Source of the DNA: Lophius americanus
Taxonomy: Eukaryota > Chordata > Actinopteri > Lophiiformes > Lophiidae
Length of the DNA: 64,000 nucleotides
Direction of reading: 5' to 3'
Assembly: GCA_037951165.1 (NCBI GenBank)
Contig: JBBDHG010000009.1
Span: forward strand, 16,413,501 to 16,477,500
How positions within the stretch are numbered: the first letter of the stretch is position 1; every line of letters starts with the position of its first letter. The notes beneath the pieces are model-generated. The model was not told where the DNA came from. It did not search any database and saw only the letters and a list, made by a program, of their open reading frames with translations. Positions 36,377 through 48,834 of the stretch are shown here, piece after piece. The translations under genes were made by a program, and so were the position numbers.

Positions 36377-39300
36377 ATGGAGGACACGTACGTTACACCA
36401 GGTACGATTCTGGGTCACTGAATCATTGATACTTAAAGCTAAAGTTGTTAAAAATTTGTATTTGAAGACGTGAAGTCAAGTATGCGCTTCTAAACTGTAA
36501 GAATAATGGCTAGCATGCAGCGTTTGCTAGCTGATAGCCTCGCATGTCAGAGACAGACCGGAACTGCCTTTAAACTTCTATTAATTGAACTTTCTCTTAA
36601 GCCTCTAGGTACTAAATGCTTGTTTAGTAAACGTAACTAAAGTAGTTGCGAATTATATGGCTGTTGTATTCAGTTCGGCACAACAATAATTCTCAAAATA
36701 ATAATTGTTAAGACCAAATAGAAGCTAGATATATTAGATATCCTGTTGTAATCCAATCCATGCCCCACCTGTAATTGATATAATTACAGTTAAGTCTAAA
36801 CAGCTGTTTAAATAGTTGTGAACTATTATTTATTGTACAATTGAATTCCAATATTTGATCATGGAAACCAGTCAATGGTAGAATCTTTAGATTCCTTAAT
36901 ATGTCGCGTACGGTAGTCCTGATTGAATTGGTTGCTTAATTTCAAGAGACATACAGAGGGAACCAAAACTATTCAACCCCATATATATAAGGTTTATTGG
37001 CACAATAATCAATATTATATTAGCTATTCTCAATTGCCAAATTAAAGAAGAACAAACCTTAATACCAACAACAAATTCTACTGCTGACGTCTGCAGTGTC
37101 ATAACGATTTAATCCCTAACGAATAGAATCTCAAGTGCTTTGCAGTGCAACCTTTTCCTGGTATGACTTGATACATCCATGATTCACAGACGGCTGCGAG
37201 TCTTTGGCAGTCTTCCTGGGAAACTTGGCCTATTTCAAAGGTCTTCAGTTTTTTAAATATACCTGTCTTTACAAGTCACAACTATTGCCTTCTTACTTAT
37301 AACCCATTAGGGAAACTTTTTGCGAAAAATAGTTTCCTGTCGAAACTTCCTAACTATTAGTCCAGTTGTATCAAAACTGAGCTCATTTGAATTGACGCGA
37401 GGAAATCTGTCATGTTTTTTTCCTGAGCACAGAAAAAATATGTAGCTGTATTTATGCAAATTATTGAGTCCCTATGAAATCTTATCTTGTTGCATATTGC
37501 TGACTTCATAGAAATAGGTTGAGTTATTTGAGGAGTTCAATCAGGGCGATTGCTTGTCAAGGATATTACCTTGCTATTGGGGAGGACAGCGTAGGCTTAG
37601 TTTTTTTCATACATTCATTGCATTGTGACGGTCATGGCCATCTCCGGGGCAGAAGGACTCCCACACCCCAGCGATCGTTCTGCTTCTGTAATTTTGTATT
37701 CAAATTGATGATTTGTGATAAAGATGGAACACTCCCACCTCTAACAAGTTGTGTAAAGAGGACCCATACCCTACTCAAGGGCCATATACTGGACAGTTTG
37801 TCAATGTATTGCCCTTTTAACAATAATCAAGCATAACAATTATCCAACAAAACATCAGGATTATGTCACCTGTCACCAGGGCGTGGTTGTAGCAAAGCCC
37901 GAGCGGTCAAAAACTGTGAACAGGTGAGACACAAAAGATTGTTCCCACTTTTAATAGAGTGACTGTTAATTAACGTATAACCAATAAATAAAACAAACAA
38001 GGATTTTGGCTCCTACACCCATCATTAAAGACATTTATTAGTAAGTGATGCATGTAGCTGGTAAGCTTTTATCTGCTATCTATTTTAATAATTGATCTTT
38101 CATTTGAATCACCTTTAAATCTAAATCTCTTGGCGTTCCCACCAAGCTTACGGAATATGTAGCAGAATATCATGAGGTAGCCTGATCTGTTGGACATAAA
38201 GTGAAATGTCAAACCTATTCCTTTTATTAATAACCTTGACTTGTGTCTTGCCTAGGTAACCAGGATCGAGGTTGGAACGACCCGCCTCAGTTCTCATACG
38301 GCTATCACATGGCCCGCGGACCACAGAAGAACCTCCTGAACAAGAGAGCAGCTCCACCAACAGCTTCAGGTCAGAAAACATTGCTGATTAATGCAAAAAA
38401 AAACAGGGCGTGAAAGAGTAAACAGTGGTCATGTGATTGGCTGTTGTTATCACTGGCATCATAGTGTGATTTGTAATATAGTTTAGACAACAGTAATTGT
38501 TTTGGTTTAAATTTTGACCACCTGTGACTAAATTAAATTTGTGAGAATACCATTGTGCTGACAACCCAGCCACAAATGGGTCACAATTCAGAGTACTTTT
38601 AGTGCTGGTCCCAAGCCCGGATAAATACGGAGTGTTGTGGCAGGAAGGGCGTCTTCCGTAAACCTGGAAAAAATAATATGCAGAACACAAAACTGATTTG
38701 CAAACCGGATCAGTCGGGGGCCGAGTTAACAACGACCGCCACTGGCAATGTAAACCAATAGGGTCCCGGCAGAAACTATGCAACTGTTAGTCGAAAAAAA
38801 GCAGGTACAGGATATTTATATGAGCAGCAAGTGATGGGCAGCGTTGATGCATCATAGGAGATGTGCAGTAGGACTGACTGACGGGATCATCATGGAGGTA
38901 GGACTCCAAGGAAAGGCTCTGACCCCCCTCGGGTTTGCGATGGTGATGAACAGGCTGACAGATGAAGTCAGGCAGGAGTCTAATGGACTATGATGTTGGC
39001 GGAATACTTTGTGATCTGTAGTGAGAGCAAATATAGGTGGAAGAAAACCTTGAGAATTGGAGGTATGCGCCTGAGAGAAGAGCAATGAAGGTCAGTCCCA
39101 CAAGACAGAGTTCATATCTGTGCATGAAAGGGAGGAAGTGCAACGGTGAGAACGCAAGGAATAGAGGTGAAGATATTGCAGGAGTTTAAAAACTTTGGCT
39201 CAACTGTTCAGAGTAATGGGAAGTGTAGAAAAGAGGTGAAGAATCGTGTCAGTAGTTGGACGATTAAGAGAACAGGGTTAGATGGAAACATAGGATCCCC

Positions 39301-41715
39301 TACAACAGCTGAAACAAGAAGGAGAACTGCTGACATCTCAGAAAATAAACTTAATTTATAATAACACATGAAAATAATCGCAATAAAGCTGACCAATCAG
39401 ATGACGAATCATTAGTTGGAGTGAGTTTGAACATTGCAATGTTGGAAGTATAGATCTTCATATCTTCTCCTCTTACTCAGTCCATTCGAGATGATAAAAA
39501 ATGTATTCTTTATCTCCTCTTCATTCCTAAAATAACTTGTCTTTCTCTTGTTTCTCATTGGTTTTCAGGTGCAGGAGCCCCGCCCATGACTCCTCCCTCC
39601 TCCAATCCCCAGGCTCCACCACCAAATAGTATAAACCCACCCCCTAAATACTCAGGTAACTAGAAAAAAGGATGCAGAATCAAACCTCCCTTGTGTCCCC
39701 AATCGGGTTATTTAATACTTAACCATGGCATGGTAGGATATAGTCTACCCTACGGGTTGGTATTCTGAGTATGGTCCAAAAGTTGATAGTGGAATGCTGG
39801 ACACTTCTCACCCTCAATGGTAGTCATTTTGGCTGCAAAGCGAACTGGGAAGGGCATTCAACACCGATTTAAATTGTGAAAATACAAGCCAAGATTGCGT
39901 TTGGTCTGGCAGAAAAAAATAAGTTTAGGTTCTATATTGTTTCTTATTGGAGATGTTTGTCTTTCAATGATAGAATGCTGCATATTAAGTTCATTTCCAA
40001 TTTGCTTGAAAAGTGGAGCACATTTAGGCTTCCCTTTTTATTAATTTTTTATTAATTATTAAGTGACCTGACTTTTGGGGTCAAAGTTTGCCCCATTTTC
40101 ATTAATTTAATTGAGGTTGGAACTTGATGGTGCAAACTCTGACTAAATTCACATGCTACCTAAGTATGTAGTAGTATACAACATAGCACTGTACATAGTA
40201 GCATGTAACATTGTCGTATATATTGTAGTATACTTCAATGTGGGATATATAGTTATATACTACACTGTTGTATGTAAAGTAGTGTACTACATGTAGTGGA
40301 AGTACTTTGAGCACTTTGAGATTTGATCCAAATGTAAAGTGCATTATAAATTAAATGTATTATTATTATTATTATTATAAGTACTATATTTGAGACATAG
40401 CTCTCATCTCACCTTAAATTGAAACGTCATCCTTGCAGCTCATCCCCCTCCTTCCTACGTGGCCACGCCCCCTCCGTTGGGACCAATGAGAAGTCAGAGA
40501 GTGGCCGACAGCTGCCAGTCAGAAAGTGAGCCTGATGTGGAACTTGCGGTGCTTGTGTTGAACCGAGCTCTTGCTGCCTGCAAAGAGGCTATCCAAGTGA
40601 GTTGGAACCCCTCACACAGACCACCACCACAGCAGCAGGGGGCGCCACATTGATTACTATTAGGGAGAGATTTTTTTTTAAATGCACAGTTTTTTGTTTT
40701 TTTTTACATCACTTCCTAACCGTTGGTCTTATTTAATTCAGATTTTCCTAAATGAAGTCCAACCTGTATTTATATTATTGCCATGTAATAGTACATATTT
40801 TACTCAAAAGAAAGGGTTTCAGTGGAAATCAATGATTCTCCTCCAGAACTTTCAAACCCAAAGTCCAATTGCATCGAAATTTAGCTCATATTAATTGATT
40901 CAAGGAAATCTGATTTTTTATTACTGAGCTCAGGAAAAAAACAGTGAACTGAATTTATCTTCCCGAAGACGGAATACTCCAAAAATACGATAACAACCAG
41001 GATACTGTTGTGCATGTAGACACAGTCACTGTAGTGTTAAGGGAGTCCACTAGGAGAACAGCTGACACTCTGTACCATCTGACTTACCTCTCACTGACTG
41101 TCTGACCCCTGATCTGTATGCAGGATCAGGTCTGTAAAGATGTAGCAAAGAGACTCCACCTCTTGGAGGACAGTTGGCGGTCAGGTAGACTGAGCCTACC
41201 TGTCAGGAGACGCATGTACACCCTATGCCTAGGTAAACAGCCTCACTACATACCTATTCCTCTCTCTACTTGCCTCACCCGTCTATTACATTACTCACCT
41301 GTCTTTCTGTTGCTCAGAGTTAAAGTCGGGACGCTGGGACTCTGCTGATGAGATACATCGCGCTCTGATGGTCGATCATGTGACAGAAGTCAGCCAATGG
41401 ATGGTTGGTGTCAAACGACTCATTGCTGAAACCAGGAAATTGAGTCCAGAACTTTTAGAACCACTTAGGAAGCTTGCGGAACCAACCCAAGACAAACTGG
41501 CCCAGGTATCCGCAGAACCAGTCCACATTTCTGCAAAACCCGTTGATAACTCAGCAGAACCCGTTGATAACTCAGCAGAACCCGTTGATAACTCGGCAGA
41601 ACCCGTTGATAACTCGGCAGAACCAGTCCATGAGTCTGCAGAACCAGTTCAGAAGACTGCAGAACCTGTTGACAACTCTGCAGATCTGGTCCAGGACCCA
41701 GTTTCCCAGTCCTGA
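36377..41715 (+). CDS. sra1: sra1, steroid receptor RNA activator protein
   Basis: SRA1 encodes SRAP and its transcript also acts as a non-coding coactivator RNA in mammals. Exons: 36377-36401, 38256-38369, 39569-39655, 40439-40596, 41124-41232, 41318-41715. All have GT-AG borders and closing phases, giving 296 residues (human about 236). The N-terminus MEDTYVTPGNQDRGWNDPP and FSYGYHMARG are SRAP hallmarks. A Pro-rich linker (residues about 47-90) follows. The helical C-terminal SRA1 domain (about 105-225) contains RWDSADEIHRALM and HVTEVSQWMVGVKRLIAE. After ETRKLSPELLEPLRKLA the protein runs into about ten EPVDNSA-like heptads and ends QDPVSQS; that repeat is not in the mammalian protein as I know it. 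Intron 2 carries an RTE-type LINE fragment and intron 3 an L2 tail. Start chosen by family match. Confidence 0.95.
37310..37640. repeat. Dispersed repeat X, copy in sra1 intron 1
   Basis: AGTCCAGTTGTATCAAAACTGAGCTCATTTGAATTGA corresponds in order to 40862-40900 and 23415-23460; further on CAATCAGGGCGATTGCTTG and GGACAGCGTAGGC match 23750-23830. Confidence 0.6.
38560..39320 (+). mobile_element. RTE-type LINE fragment, internally deleted
   Basis: The left part (CAAGCCCGGATAAATACGG, GCAGGAAGGGCGTC, GAGTTAACAACGACCGCCAC) is the 5' region of a widespread fish LINE. The right part decodes in pieces as RT: RLTDEVRQES, ENWRYAPERRAMKVS, then an EFKNFGSTVQSNGKCRKEV segment. The centre is deleted and frames are broken. 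It lies in sra1 intron 2. Confidence 0.75.
40299..40378 (+). mobile_element. L2-like LINE 3' tail
   Basis: TTTGAGATTTGATCCAAATG and TAAAGTGCATTATAAATTAAA followed by (TTA)n; nearly identical to the end of the L2 copy at 56120-56165. It lies in sra1 intron 3. Confidence 0.85.
40705..40960. repeat. Dispersed repeat X, copy in sra1 intron 4
   Basis: Carries AGTCCAATTGCATCGAAATT...GCTCATATTAATTGATTCA and AGGAAATCTG in the same order as the copy at 37310-37640. Confidence 0.6.
41515..41682 (+). repeat. sra1: 21-bp coding minisatellite in sra1
   Basis: Eight consecutive 21-bp units encode E/K-P-V-x-x-S/T-A heptads; four central units read PVDNSA and differ only at one synonymous base (TCA/TCG). 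Degenerate heptads flank it (EPLRKLA at 41458-41478 and DLVQDPV at the end). The array is in frame and ends with the natural stop at 41713-41715. Confidence 0.95.
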
Positions 41716-42060
41716 CCCTTTTCACCCTGCAGGAATCGTCAGGTTTCTCAGCAAAACCTGAACTTTGACCAAAACCAGGCTCTGTTGCTGATCCTCCTCA
41801 GTTATATTCTCTCCACGGGGGTCAAAGGTCGGGGCTTCAGGAGTTGATAGAAGGTTAATTTAGAGGTAGACACAGACATCCACACTGTAGATTAGGGGAA
41901 GTACGGCAACTTGCTTCTGGACTCAACCTTTAATAATATGAGGTCATGTGACATTTGCACCAATCACAGTGGAGTTCTATGCATCAACAGTTAACCTCAG
42001 TTTAAGAGACAGTGATGAAACAGTGTGAAATGTAAAATATAAACTAAAATATGATGTGGC

Positions 42061-42066
42061 AATAAA
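42061..42066 (+). promoter_or_regulatory. sra1: Candidate sra1 polyadenylation signal
   Basis: AATAAA about 350 bp after the stop. A second AATAAA lies at 42173-42178; which is used cannot be told. Confidence 0.5.
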
Positions 42067-42799
42067 TCTCTTCTTTTTACTCTGGAACTAGGTCTTATTT
42101 TCATTAAAAAGTTTGAAGAAACTTTACTCGCAGAAATTAAGTACGTAAATTTGCTAAAATACTGTACTGAAAAATAAAGGGGAGATGCTGTAAGAATTTC
42201 CGTTTCAGGCCTCTTACTACTTTTACTTCTCTGTCTCAGAAGCATTGTTTTCTTTCATTTTCAGTGTTTGTTTTTTTTTCAATTAAGACAATTCTGATGA
42301 GCTCCCAATACCAAAATCTTCTGTTTTGCTTTCATTGAGGAACTCCTAGCAGCAGAAGCTACATGCTGTACTTTGATCAGCCATGAGAAGGGCATGAGTT
42401 AATATAGCAAAACAGACTGAATATTTATTTGCAATGCATCTCAAACCCTTTTACTGAAGTGAGGGTTTCAATGAAAGGAATTACAGTATTAAAATTAAAT
42501 ATTTATTGTAGCATGTTTTGAAATCATAAAAAATCAGGATTGTGAAAGTTTCTGTCATTTTATCAGATACTCTGTCCATTACTACATTTATAAATTTGAA
42601 ATATATTCACTCTTTTGGTAAAGCATGTTTTTAGAAAGCTATTTAACCTTTATTAGACTTTTTGGTTATATGAAGTTATAAAATCTTGTTTAATAAGTAA
42701 ACAAGGTAAGTAATAATATAATTAGTATAATTTAATAAGTCCTCATACACCAAAATATTCCTAATTTTCGAATAGGTCTTTTAAATAGGCGTGGCGAAT

Positions 42800-42960
42800 G
42801 CCTCTTCGTCAGCGGCACCTTCAACATGTGGTCTCCCCCAGGGCTCCATCCTGGCCCCTTTCTGGCTAGCTTATACATGCTACCATTAGGTCATATTATT
42901 TACCGGTTCAGTCACATCTTTCAATACCAAATAGTGACTCAAAATGTGCTTGACAAAACA
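42800..42960 (+). mobile_element. L2-like LINE RT fragment
   Basis: Decodes as GLPQGSILAPFLASLYMLPLG, i.e. the GVPQGSVLGPLLF..Y..PLG motif of L2-type reverse transcriptases, followed by HIIYRFSHIFQYQ. It is isolated and truncated. A piece of the common dispersed repeat follows at 42985-43035. Confidence 0.7.
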
Positions 42961-44519
42961 GTTGAGCAGGGCTGTCAGCCATTATACGTAACCGCTTATC
43001 CTGTTCAGGGTCGAAGGGCTGGAGCCTATCCCAGTTTTAAAGTTGTTAAATGTTATGTGTCTGAGGGAGCACCACTCCTGTTGGCCTCACCTACAGCCAC
43101 TGCAAGAGTCAAATGTGACAATGAAGAATAAATAGAGGAAGATCCTGAGATGGTAAATGTTTTCAACCATGAATGATTACATTCTGAGGATGGCCAGTAG
43201 GTCGACCAGTGCGCCAGGCTCTGTCATTTATTCCCTGACTACATCTAATGGATAGTGGAATGGCGAGCATTTTCCGCTCTGGCGAACTATCAAGTCAAGT
43301 TAGTCTAGTTTTATAGCACATTTAGATACAACATTAACTTGACCAAATTAATTCACAGAATAGAACAAATAAAACATATATTAAATAATTAATAAATATA
43401 TCATTAACCACAAATTAAAATACCCCACAAAGTTGATTGAGATTCTGCACATCATACAAAACCATTCATGAGTTATCTGATGCATCCGCCCATCTCTGCT
43501 CCAAACATTCTTATGGTTGACTTTCTCCCCAATCTGTGTACTTGTTATAGAGATAGGTTTGTTAAGCAATGGTTGTGGTCATTTGGGACTGGTGGAATAA
43601 GGGATCTATGGCTATTTCTTTAATAACGTAGTTTTCAGACTAAACATGACTCCTAAAAATCAGACTAGTGTGACCAAACCTAGTACCCAGCCCTCAGGGA
43701 GTGTTTCAACCTCTATAAGAACACTTTCCAGTCAAACGGTTGCCAGTGGTTGTGAAATAACAGCCACTTTCCTCTATACTTCCAGCTGGTGTCCTGTTTG
43801 TTTGTTCATGTTGTTTTTCTCTTTTCCATCATTTTCTTGGTGTCCTATTTTTGACGATTAATATAGTATCGGGTTCCACATGAAAATAAGACACTACACC
43901 CTGTTACGCTTCACTCTGCCACTTATAAAATACATTCCTGGCTTAGATCCAGTTGATCTCCTTTCGTCTCTTGATCTTACTGCTGGCTGCATATACTGCT
44001 ACCAGAGACTTTGATCTCCTCCCATCGCTGGTTCCCTGGAGAGCCTGTATCACAGCTGCTATAGGGAGTAGCAGGCACTGAGGGATCTCTGGTACGCTTC
44101 TTGCATTTCACCAGCCTACATCACTGTGCATAAAACATGGATTGCTCGCCACCCACACTTGAACCCACTCCAAAATCTCTCTAGCACTCCTGTGCTCTAA
44201 GGACATTTTACACAATGGTTCTAATTCTCACTTGCCTTTCCTTTCCAGGTTGTTTTTCTGTCCTACTCTGTGTCCATCTCATGACCGTTGCCATGGTTTC
44301 CATCCTGGTGAATCCCTCAGATCTCCATTCTTCCTCCTCAAGAGACTCTTATTTTAGTCATTCACATCAACTCTTAATAATGGGTCATGTGATCTTAGTG
44401 AAGCAGATGCAGGTTTCTGTAGTTCTTATATGTGGCCAACAGAGGGCAGCAGTCACAGATATATGACATACAGTATAATGAGGCATGATCATCTATAAAC
44501 GTTCATAAACTCCTTTCAT

Positions 44520-44523
<4 letters not shown>

Positions 44524-44573
<50 letters not shown>
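44524..44573. repeat. (AT)n microsatellite
   Basis: About 24 AT units. Confidence 0.95.
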
Positions 44574-44575
<2 letters not shown>

Positions 44576-44754
44576 TAACTTTGAAATTATGAGCATTACA
44601 GTATCAGCCTGTGACCCTTTCAACAGTGACACACTGTTCTGTAAAATTGGGAAAATAAATTGAAGGTTGTTTTTCTTTCATTTAGGCTCCAGAATAAGGA
44701 CAAGTATATCTTTATTAAAGATGAATAAAGATATCCTGATGAAAGACAGGGCAG

Positions 44755-44965
44755 CGCGGTTGCCTGATAGCAAGTAGGTTTGTGTGGGTTCCCTTTAGTC
44801 ACTCCAGCTTCGTCTCACTGTCCAAAAACATTCAATGTAGGAGAACTGGAACTCTAAACGGCCTGTAGGTGTGAGTATGAGTGGATATTTGTCTCTATGT
44901 GTCGACCCTGTTACTAAGGGTGTATCCTGCCTCCTGCCCAAAGTCATCTGGGAAAGGCTCCATCC
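44755..44965 (-). repeat. Common teleost dispersed repeat
   Basis: On the minus strand it reads GGCTGGAGCC-like, then GACACATAGAGACAAATATCC, CTCACACCTACAGGC, TTTAGAGTTCCAG and GGGAACCCACACAAACC, ending near a GCAACCGCGCTGCC, in the order typical of the family. Confidence 0.7.
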
Positions 44966-46070
44966 CCCTCCACATCTTTGAAGAACAGATTCTCTTGTCC
45001 AAAGTGAACTTACTGTTTGAGACAACAGGAGACTTCAATGAATTACATTTATAAAAAATACCTGTTAATTTTATCCTGTGGTTGCAACTACTACTCAAGC
45101 ATACATTTTTGGATTAATCCCCAAATCTGTTGCATTTGATTGTGATAAAAGATTCGTAAGATGCAAACGAGTCTCTGAGCATTGCACACAATGCACATAA
45201 GCATTTAAAACACTGATTTGGGAAAACTGACCAGACATAACACAGAATTAATACAGTAACAGTATTTATCAGAGGATAAAATACAAGCTGCAGTTTTTAT
45301 GCTCCATACCCATTATTATGAGAGTTAAATGTTTTCACAGGCCCATTATCTTTGTTATCAGTCGATATCTCACATCTCTTGAGTTTAGCGCTTCCATCTC
45401 TTTGGGCTCATTTTGTACCTCATTATGTGTATTTGTAGTTGTTTAAATAGTCTTGTTCTTGACAATCATTTTGTTCATTCTCGTAGTCGTTTTTCTTTCC
45501 TATTAGACAAACAAGGTGCTCATTCGCTTCAGAGTCACATCTGTGTGTGAGTTTGCTGCTGTCGTCGTGTGTTGACGTCTCCTGCAGGGATAAAAAAAAT
45601 AAAAATTCATAACATATGTTTACTGAACAGTCCAATGGTTCCCATTGCTCCCACTGGTTGCAGTTATACACTGTGAAACTTTGATTTATGGTACAATTAC
45701 AGAGAAACCTGAACAATAACCTGCTTTTTTCAACCAGCACTTGTAGTAAAGGCCCGTTTTTCAGGAATGTACTATTACCTTAGATGTGACCAAAGGGAGT
45801 TTAATGGAAAGTTCAAGGAGAAGCAGGAGAATTATAATTCTAAATTTAACTGACACACTTCAACATGCTCAGCCTTTTCCCTGAGATTAATAGACCTTCA
45901 TTGTTAAGGCAGTCGTGACGAACATGAGTCGCCTTTTCTCCCTCAAAGTGACAAATTATTAGGAAATGTCTTAAATGGTCCCAGTCAAACCTGCTAGTAA
46001 TGATCACATCCTCCATATACCTGTTAATTTTGTCAGTATATCATTTTAAATAATTGATATTAGTTTTGTA

Positions 46071-46262
46071 AGGGTGGTGGTGGCTCAGGAGGTAGAGCTG
46101 TAATCTGCTTATTGGAAGGCTGGTGGTCTGACCCCTGACCGCTGCATGCAGTATACATGTTTGCCATTAGTGTCAGTGATAATATGAGGTTCTGTTCCAG
46201 CGGGTGAATGTGGGCTTGAGATGTGAAGTGCTTTGAATGGTCAGAATAAAAGGCAACTATAC
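46071..46262 (+). mobile_element. tRNA-derived SINE with L2-like 3' end
   Basis: The 5' part (GTGGCTCAGGAGGTAGAGC, GTAATCTGCTTATTGGAAGG, GGTCTGACCCC) resembles a tRNA with an A box and a decayed B box. The 3' part (GAAGTGCTTTGAATGGTC, GGCAACTATACAA) is the end shared by fish SINEs and their partner LINEs. It abuts the Tc1-like element at 46262. Confidence 0.75.
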
Positions 46263-46900
46263 AATGATCTGCGATAATATTAAAACCACATCATTTAAAC
46301 TGTGTATGTCCCACTTTTTGCAGCTATATGATGGCACTGTGTGTTGTGACATCTTTCTATCAGAATCAGCACTAACCTTTCAGCAATTTGGGTTACTCTA
46401 GATCTTCTTTTTGATCAGACAACTTGTGACAAAGTGGTGTGTTTGGGCAAACTGTTGCTGCTTTACTTTGTAAGTGGATGACAGAGGAGGCTTTTTTCTT
46501 CTTAACTTCCCAAACAGCTTGTGTTGGTGTAGGTGCCATCTGATGGTGGCTAGGGAGACTTTCTGACCCCATGATTTAATACTCCTCTGTACTTCTCTAG
46601 CTGTAATCCTTGGAGAGTCTTTTGCCAGTCGAAACATCCTCTTCACAGTGTGTGGGGTCTTTTTGTGGACTGTTGGTGTTTGTTCACTCTTCCAGGCTAA
46701 TGTTAAACATCTCCTGTCTCTTTAAACTTCCTATTCATTGACCTAACTGTTGAAAGTGACATTTTAAACTGTTGAGAGAATTTCGTGCATACATTGCCAG
46801 ATTTGTGCAGCTCTACAACTTTTCTTTGACAATCATTGTTATGTTCTCTGTGCTTTTCCCAATGCGAAAAATGTCAAAAAGAAGAATGCATGTGTCCCCT
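46262..46900 (-). mobile_element. Tc1/mariner-like element remnant
   Basis: The minus-strand frame 46398-46646 encodes a transposase N-terminal paired-like helix-turn-helix: FRLAKDSPRITAREVQRSI, then VSLATIRWHLHQHKLFG and RRKKPPLSS. It is open for 82 codons, then broken. An end-like sequence, ACAATGATCTGCGATAATATT, is at 46260. The same family is at 22.0-22.6 kb. Confidence 0.75.
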
Positions 46901-48071
46901 CATATTTATAATAAATAAATGAAACAGGAAGTCATTGTTCCTGCTCAAACAGGGGTACCTAAAAGTATAAAATAGGACTGGAAATATAGTTCCACTACGT
47001 TTAATCACAAGATTTCCTACAGTTGCAACCATTTTTTTTTTTATGTTTTAAATGAAATGGGTATAGACAATAAAGACATTTTTTACCGTTTATTTCTTCA
47101 AAACAGTGGCAATAATTCTGGTGGGTATTATATGAGTATGATGTGTCTACAAACGCCTGAACTGTGAAATGAAGAAACATAGAGAGTTTTTGTAAGCATC
47201 AGAAACCAGGCCATTCACAATGTCATGCAGATTTTATACACTCTCTTACATAAAATTCAGGCATACTTATTTGCATAATCTCATTCTGCACCTGAGTATC
47301 TCCGCACACAGCATAAAAAAAACCTTTACAAACTCCTGCCATATTTTTCTCATTAGCGCCGCAACTGAAAGCTTATGCGAAATGCCTCGAACTACAACAA
47401 CTTCTCTGCTGATATACCTGCGAAGACCAGCTTTATAGCCCCAACCAGCCTCAGACAACTGAGGAACGGAATAAAGGAGAGGATTTATTTTATTTTTCAA
47501 AGAAAAGTCTCAGCCAGTCTCCTAAACCTAGGTTGGGTTTATGAGACTAACCTAGGTTGATCCTATTCAGGGATACAATAAAAAGTATGTTACTTAGAAC
47601 TCAACTATGAGCCACCGAGGAAGAACCCACACAGGTAGCATAATCCAATGCTTTGAAAATTTACTTATCTTTTAGAAATAAGTGTAAATATTGAAAATTA
47701 TTCACTTATTTGCATTGTTAAACAATCTTGGATCCACATCGAGATCGGAATATTTGTGGGCTTCGTTGGAACCCTCCAGAAAAAGAATTAAAAATCCAGA
47801 ATTAAGATTGTCTGCCATGTAAACAGGCAGACAATTAAAAAACCCTGCAATAAATATAAATAAATCTGCCGAAGTTATTAGGTTAATACACTGAAGAACA
47901 TGTTGTTTGTCCGACTAACTCAGAATTTTTTGTGGGAGCTTTGTTCTTCATGTTAGGGTTGAAGATTATGATCAGAAGTTTGATTCCAGCAGCAGAGATT
48001 TGAGGATTTCTAGACATCTGCAGCTTCAAGCAGGGCTTAGTCTGACCTATGGACCAATCATGTCTTCCCCG

Positions 48072-48140
48072 GTCCTCCTCCTCCTCCTCCTCCCAGTCAT
48101 CCCTCGAGAGAAAAGGAGGAGGAGGAGGAGGAGGAGGTGG
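48072..48140. repeat. (TCC)n/(GGA)n inverted purine-pyrimidine repeat
   Basis: A (CTC)n arm of about 21 bp and a (GGA)n arm of about 24 bp are separated by roughly 22 bp, able to form a hairpin or triplex. Confidence 0.9.
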
Positions 48141-48834
48141 AGGAGAGAAGTCTTGAAAAGAGGAAACCAAGCAGAAAAGATGAGTGACAGAAATACAGAG
48201 AAACTAACAGAAGGAATGAGGCTCTTCCCAGAGGAGACAAGCGGAGCTAAAAATAGACAGAAGGAAAGAAAAAGAGGAGAGAGTCCATCCCTCAGGCCGC
48301 TGCCAGAACGCATGAAACTTTTCTTAAAATCCCCCATAATTATTTACTATTTCTCAGATATAGTCAAGTTTATTTTTTTTTGATAATCGACTAATAAATT
48401 CAAACAATTAATCAAATTTAAAGGCACATTTCTGTGAGGTTTGTTGGAAATATCAGTGCCAAGTCATAAAAGAAAGAAATGACTACACAATTTAATATTT
48501 AGGAAATCACACAACAAATACATAATCCATTACGATCTACCGTGACCCAGATCTGATCTTAAGGACAAATTCTCACTTCAACCGCAGGACAGGTATGGAT
48601 TCTGCTCTTCGAGAACATGAACTTCTGATTCAGAGGTGGAACAATGAGGAGCAGCATTACACCTTTTTTATTTGAGGCTCACCAGAAGGAGCAACAGTCC
48701 TGGAGCGGGCTGAGTTAATGGGGCCGGAATAAAAGCATCATTGAAGCAGACTAAGACTGGGATCGTTGGGATGAATTCATTACTTTACAATAGATCACAT
48801 TGTATTAATCAAATAGGTCTTCCTCTATGGCCAT

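Noticed and set aside
46078..46150. Functional tRNA gene
   Set aside because: A-box-like start but the B box and acceptor stem are decayed and a SINE tail follows.
47220..47560. Possible small gene in overlapping frames
   Set aside because: No domain, no consistent splice sites, repeat-like surroundings.
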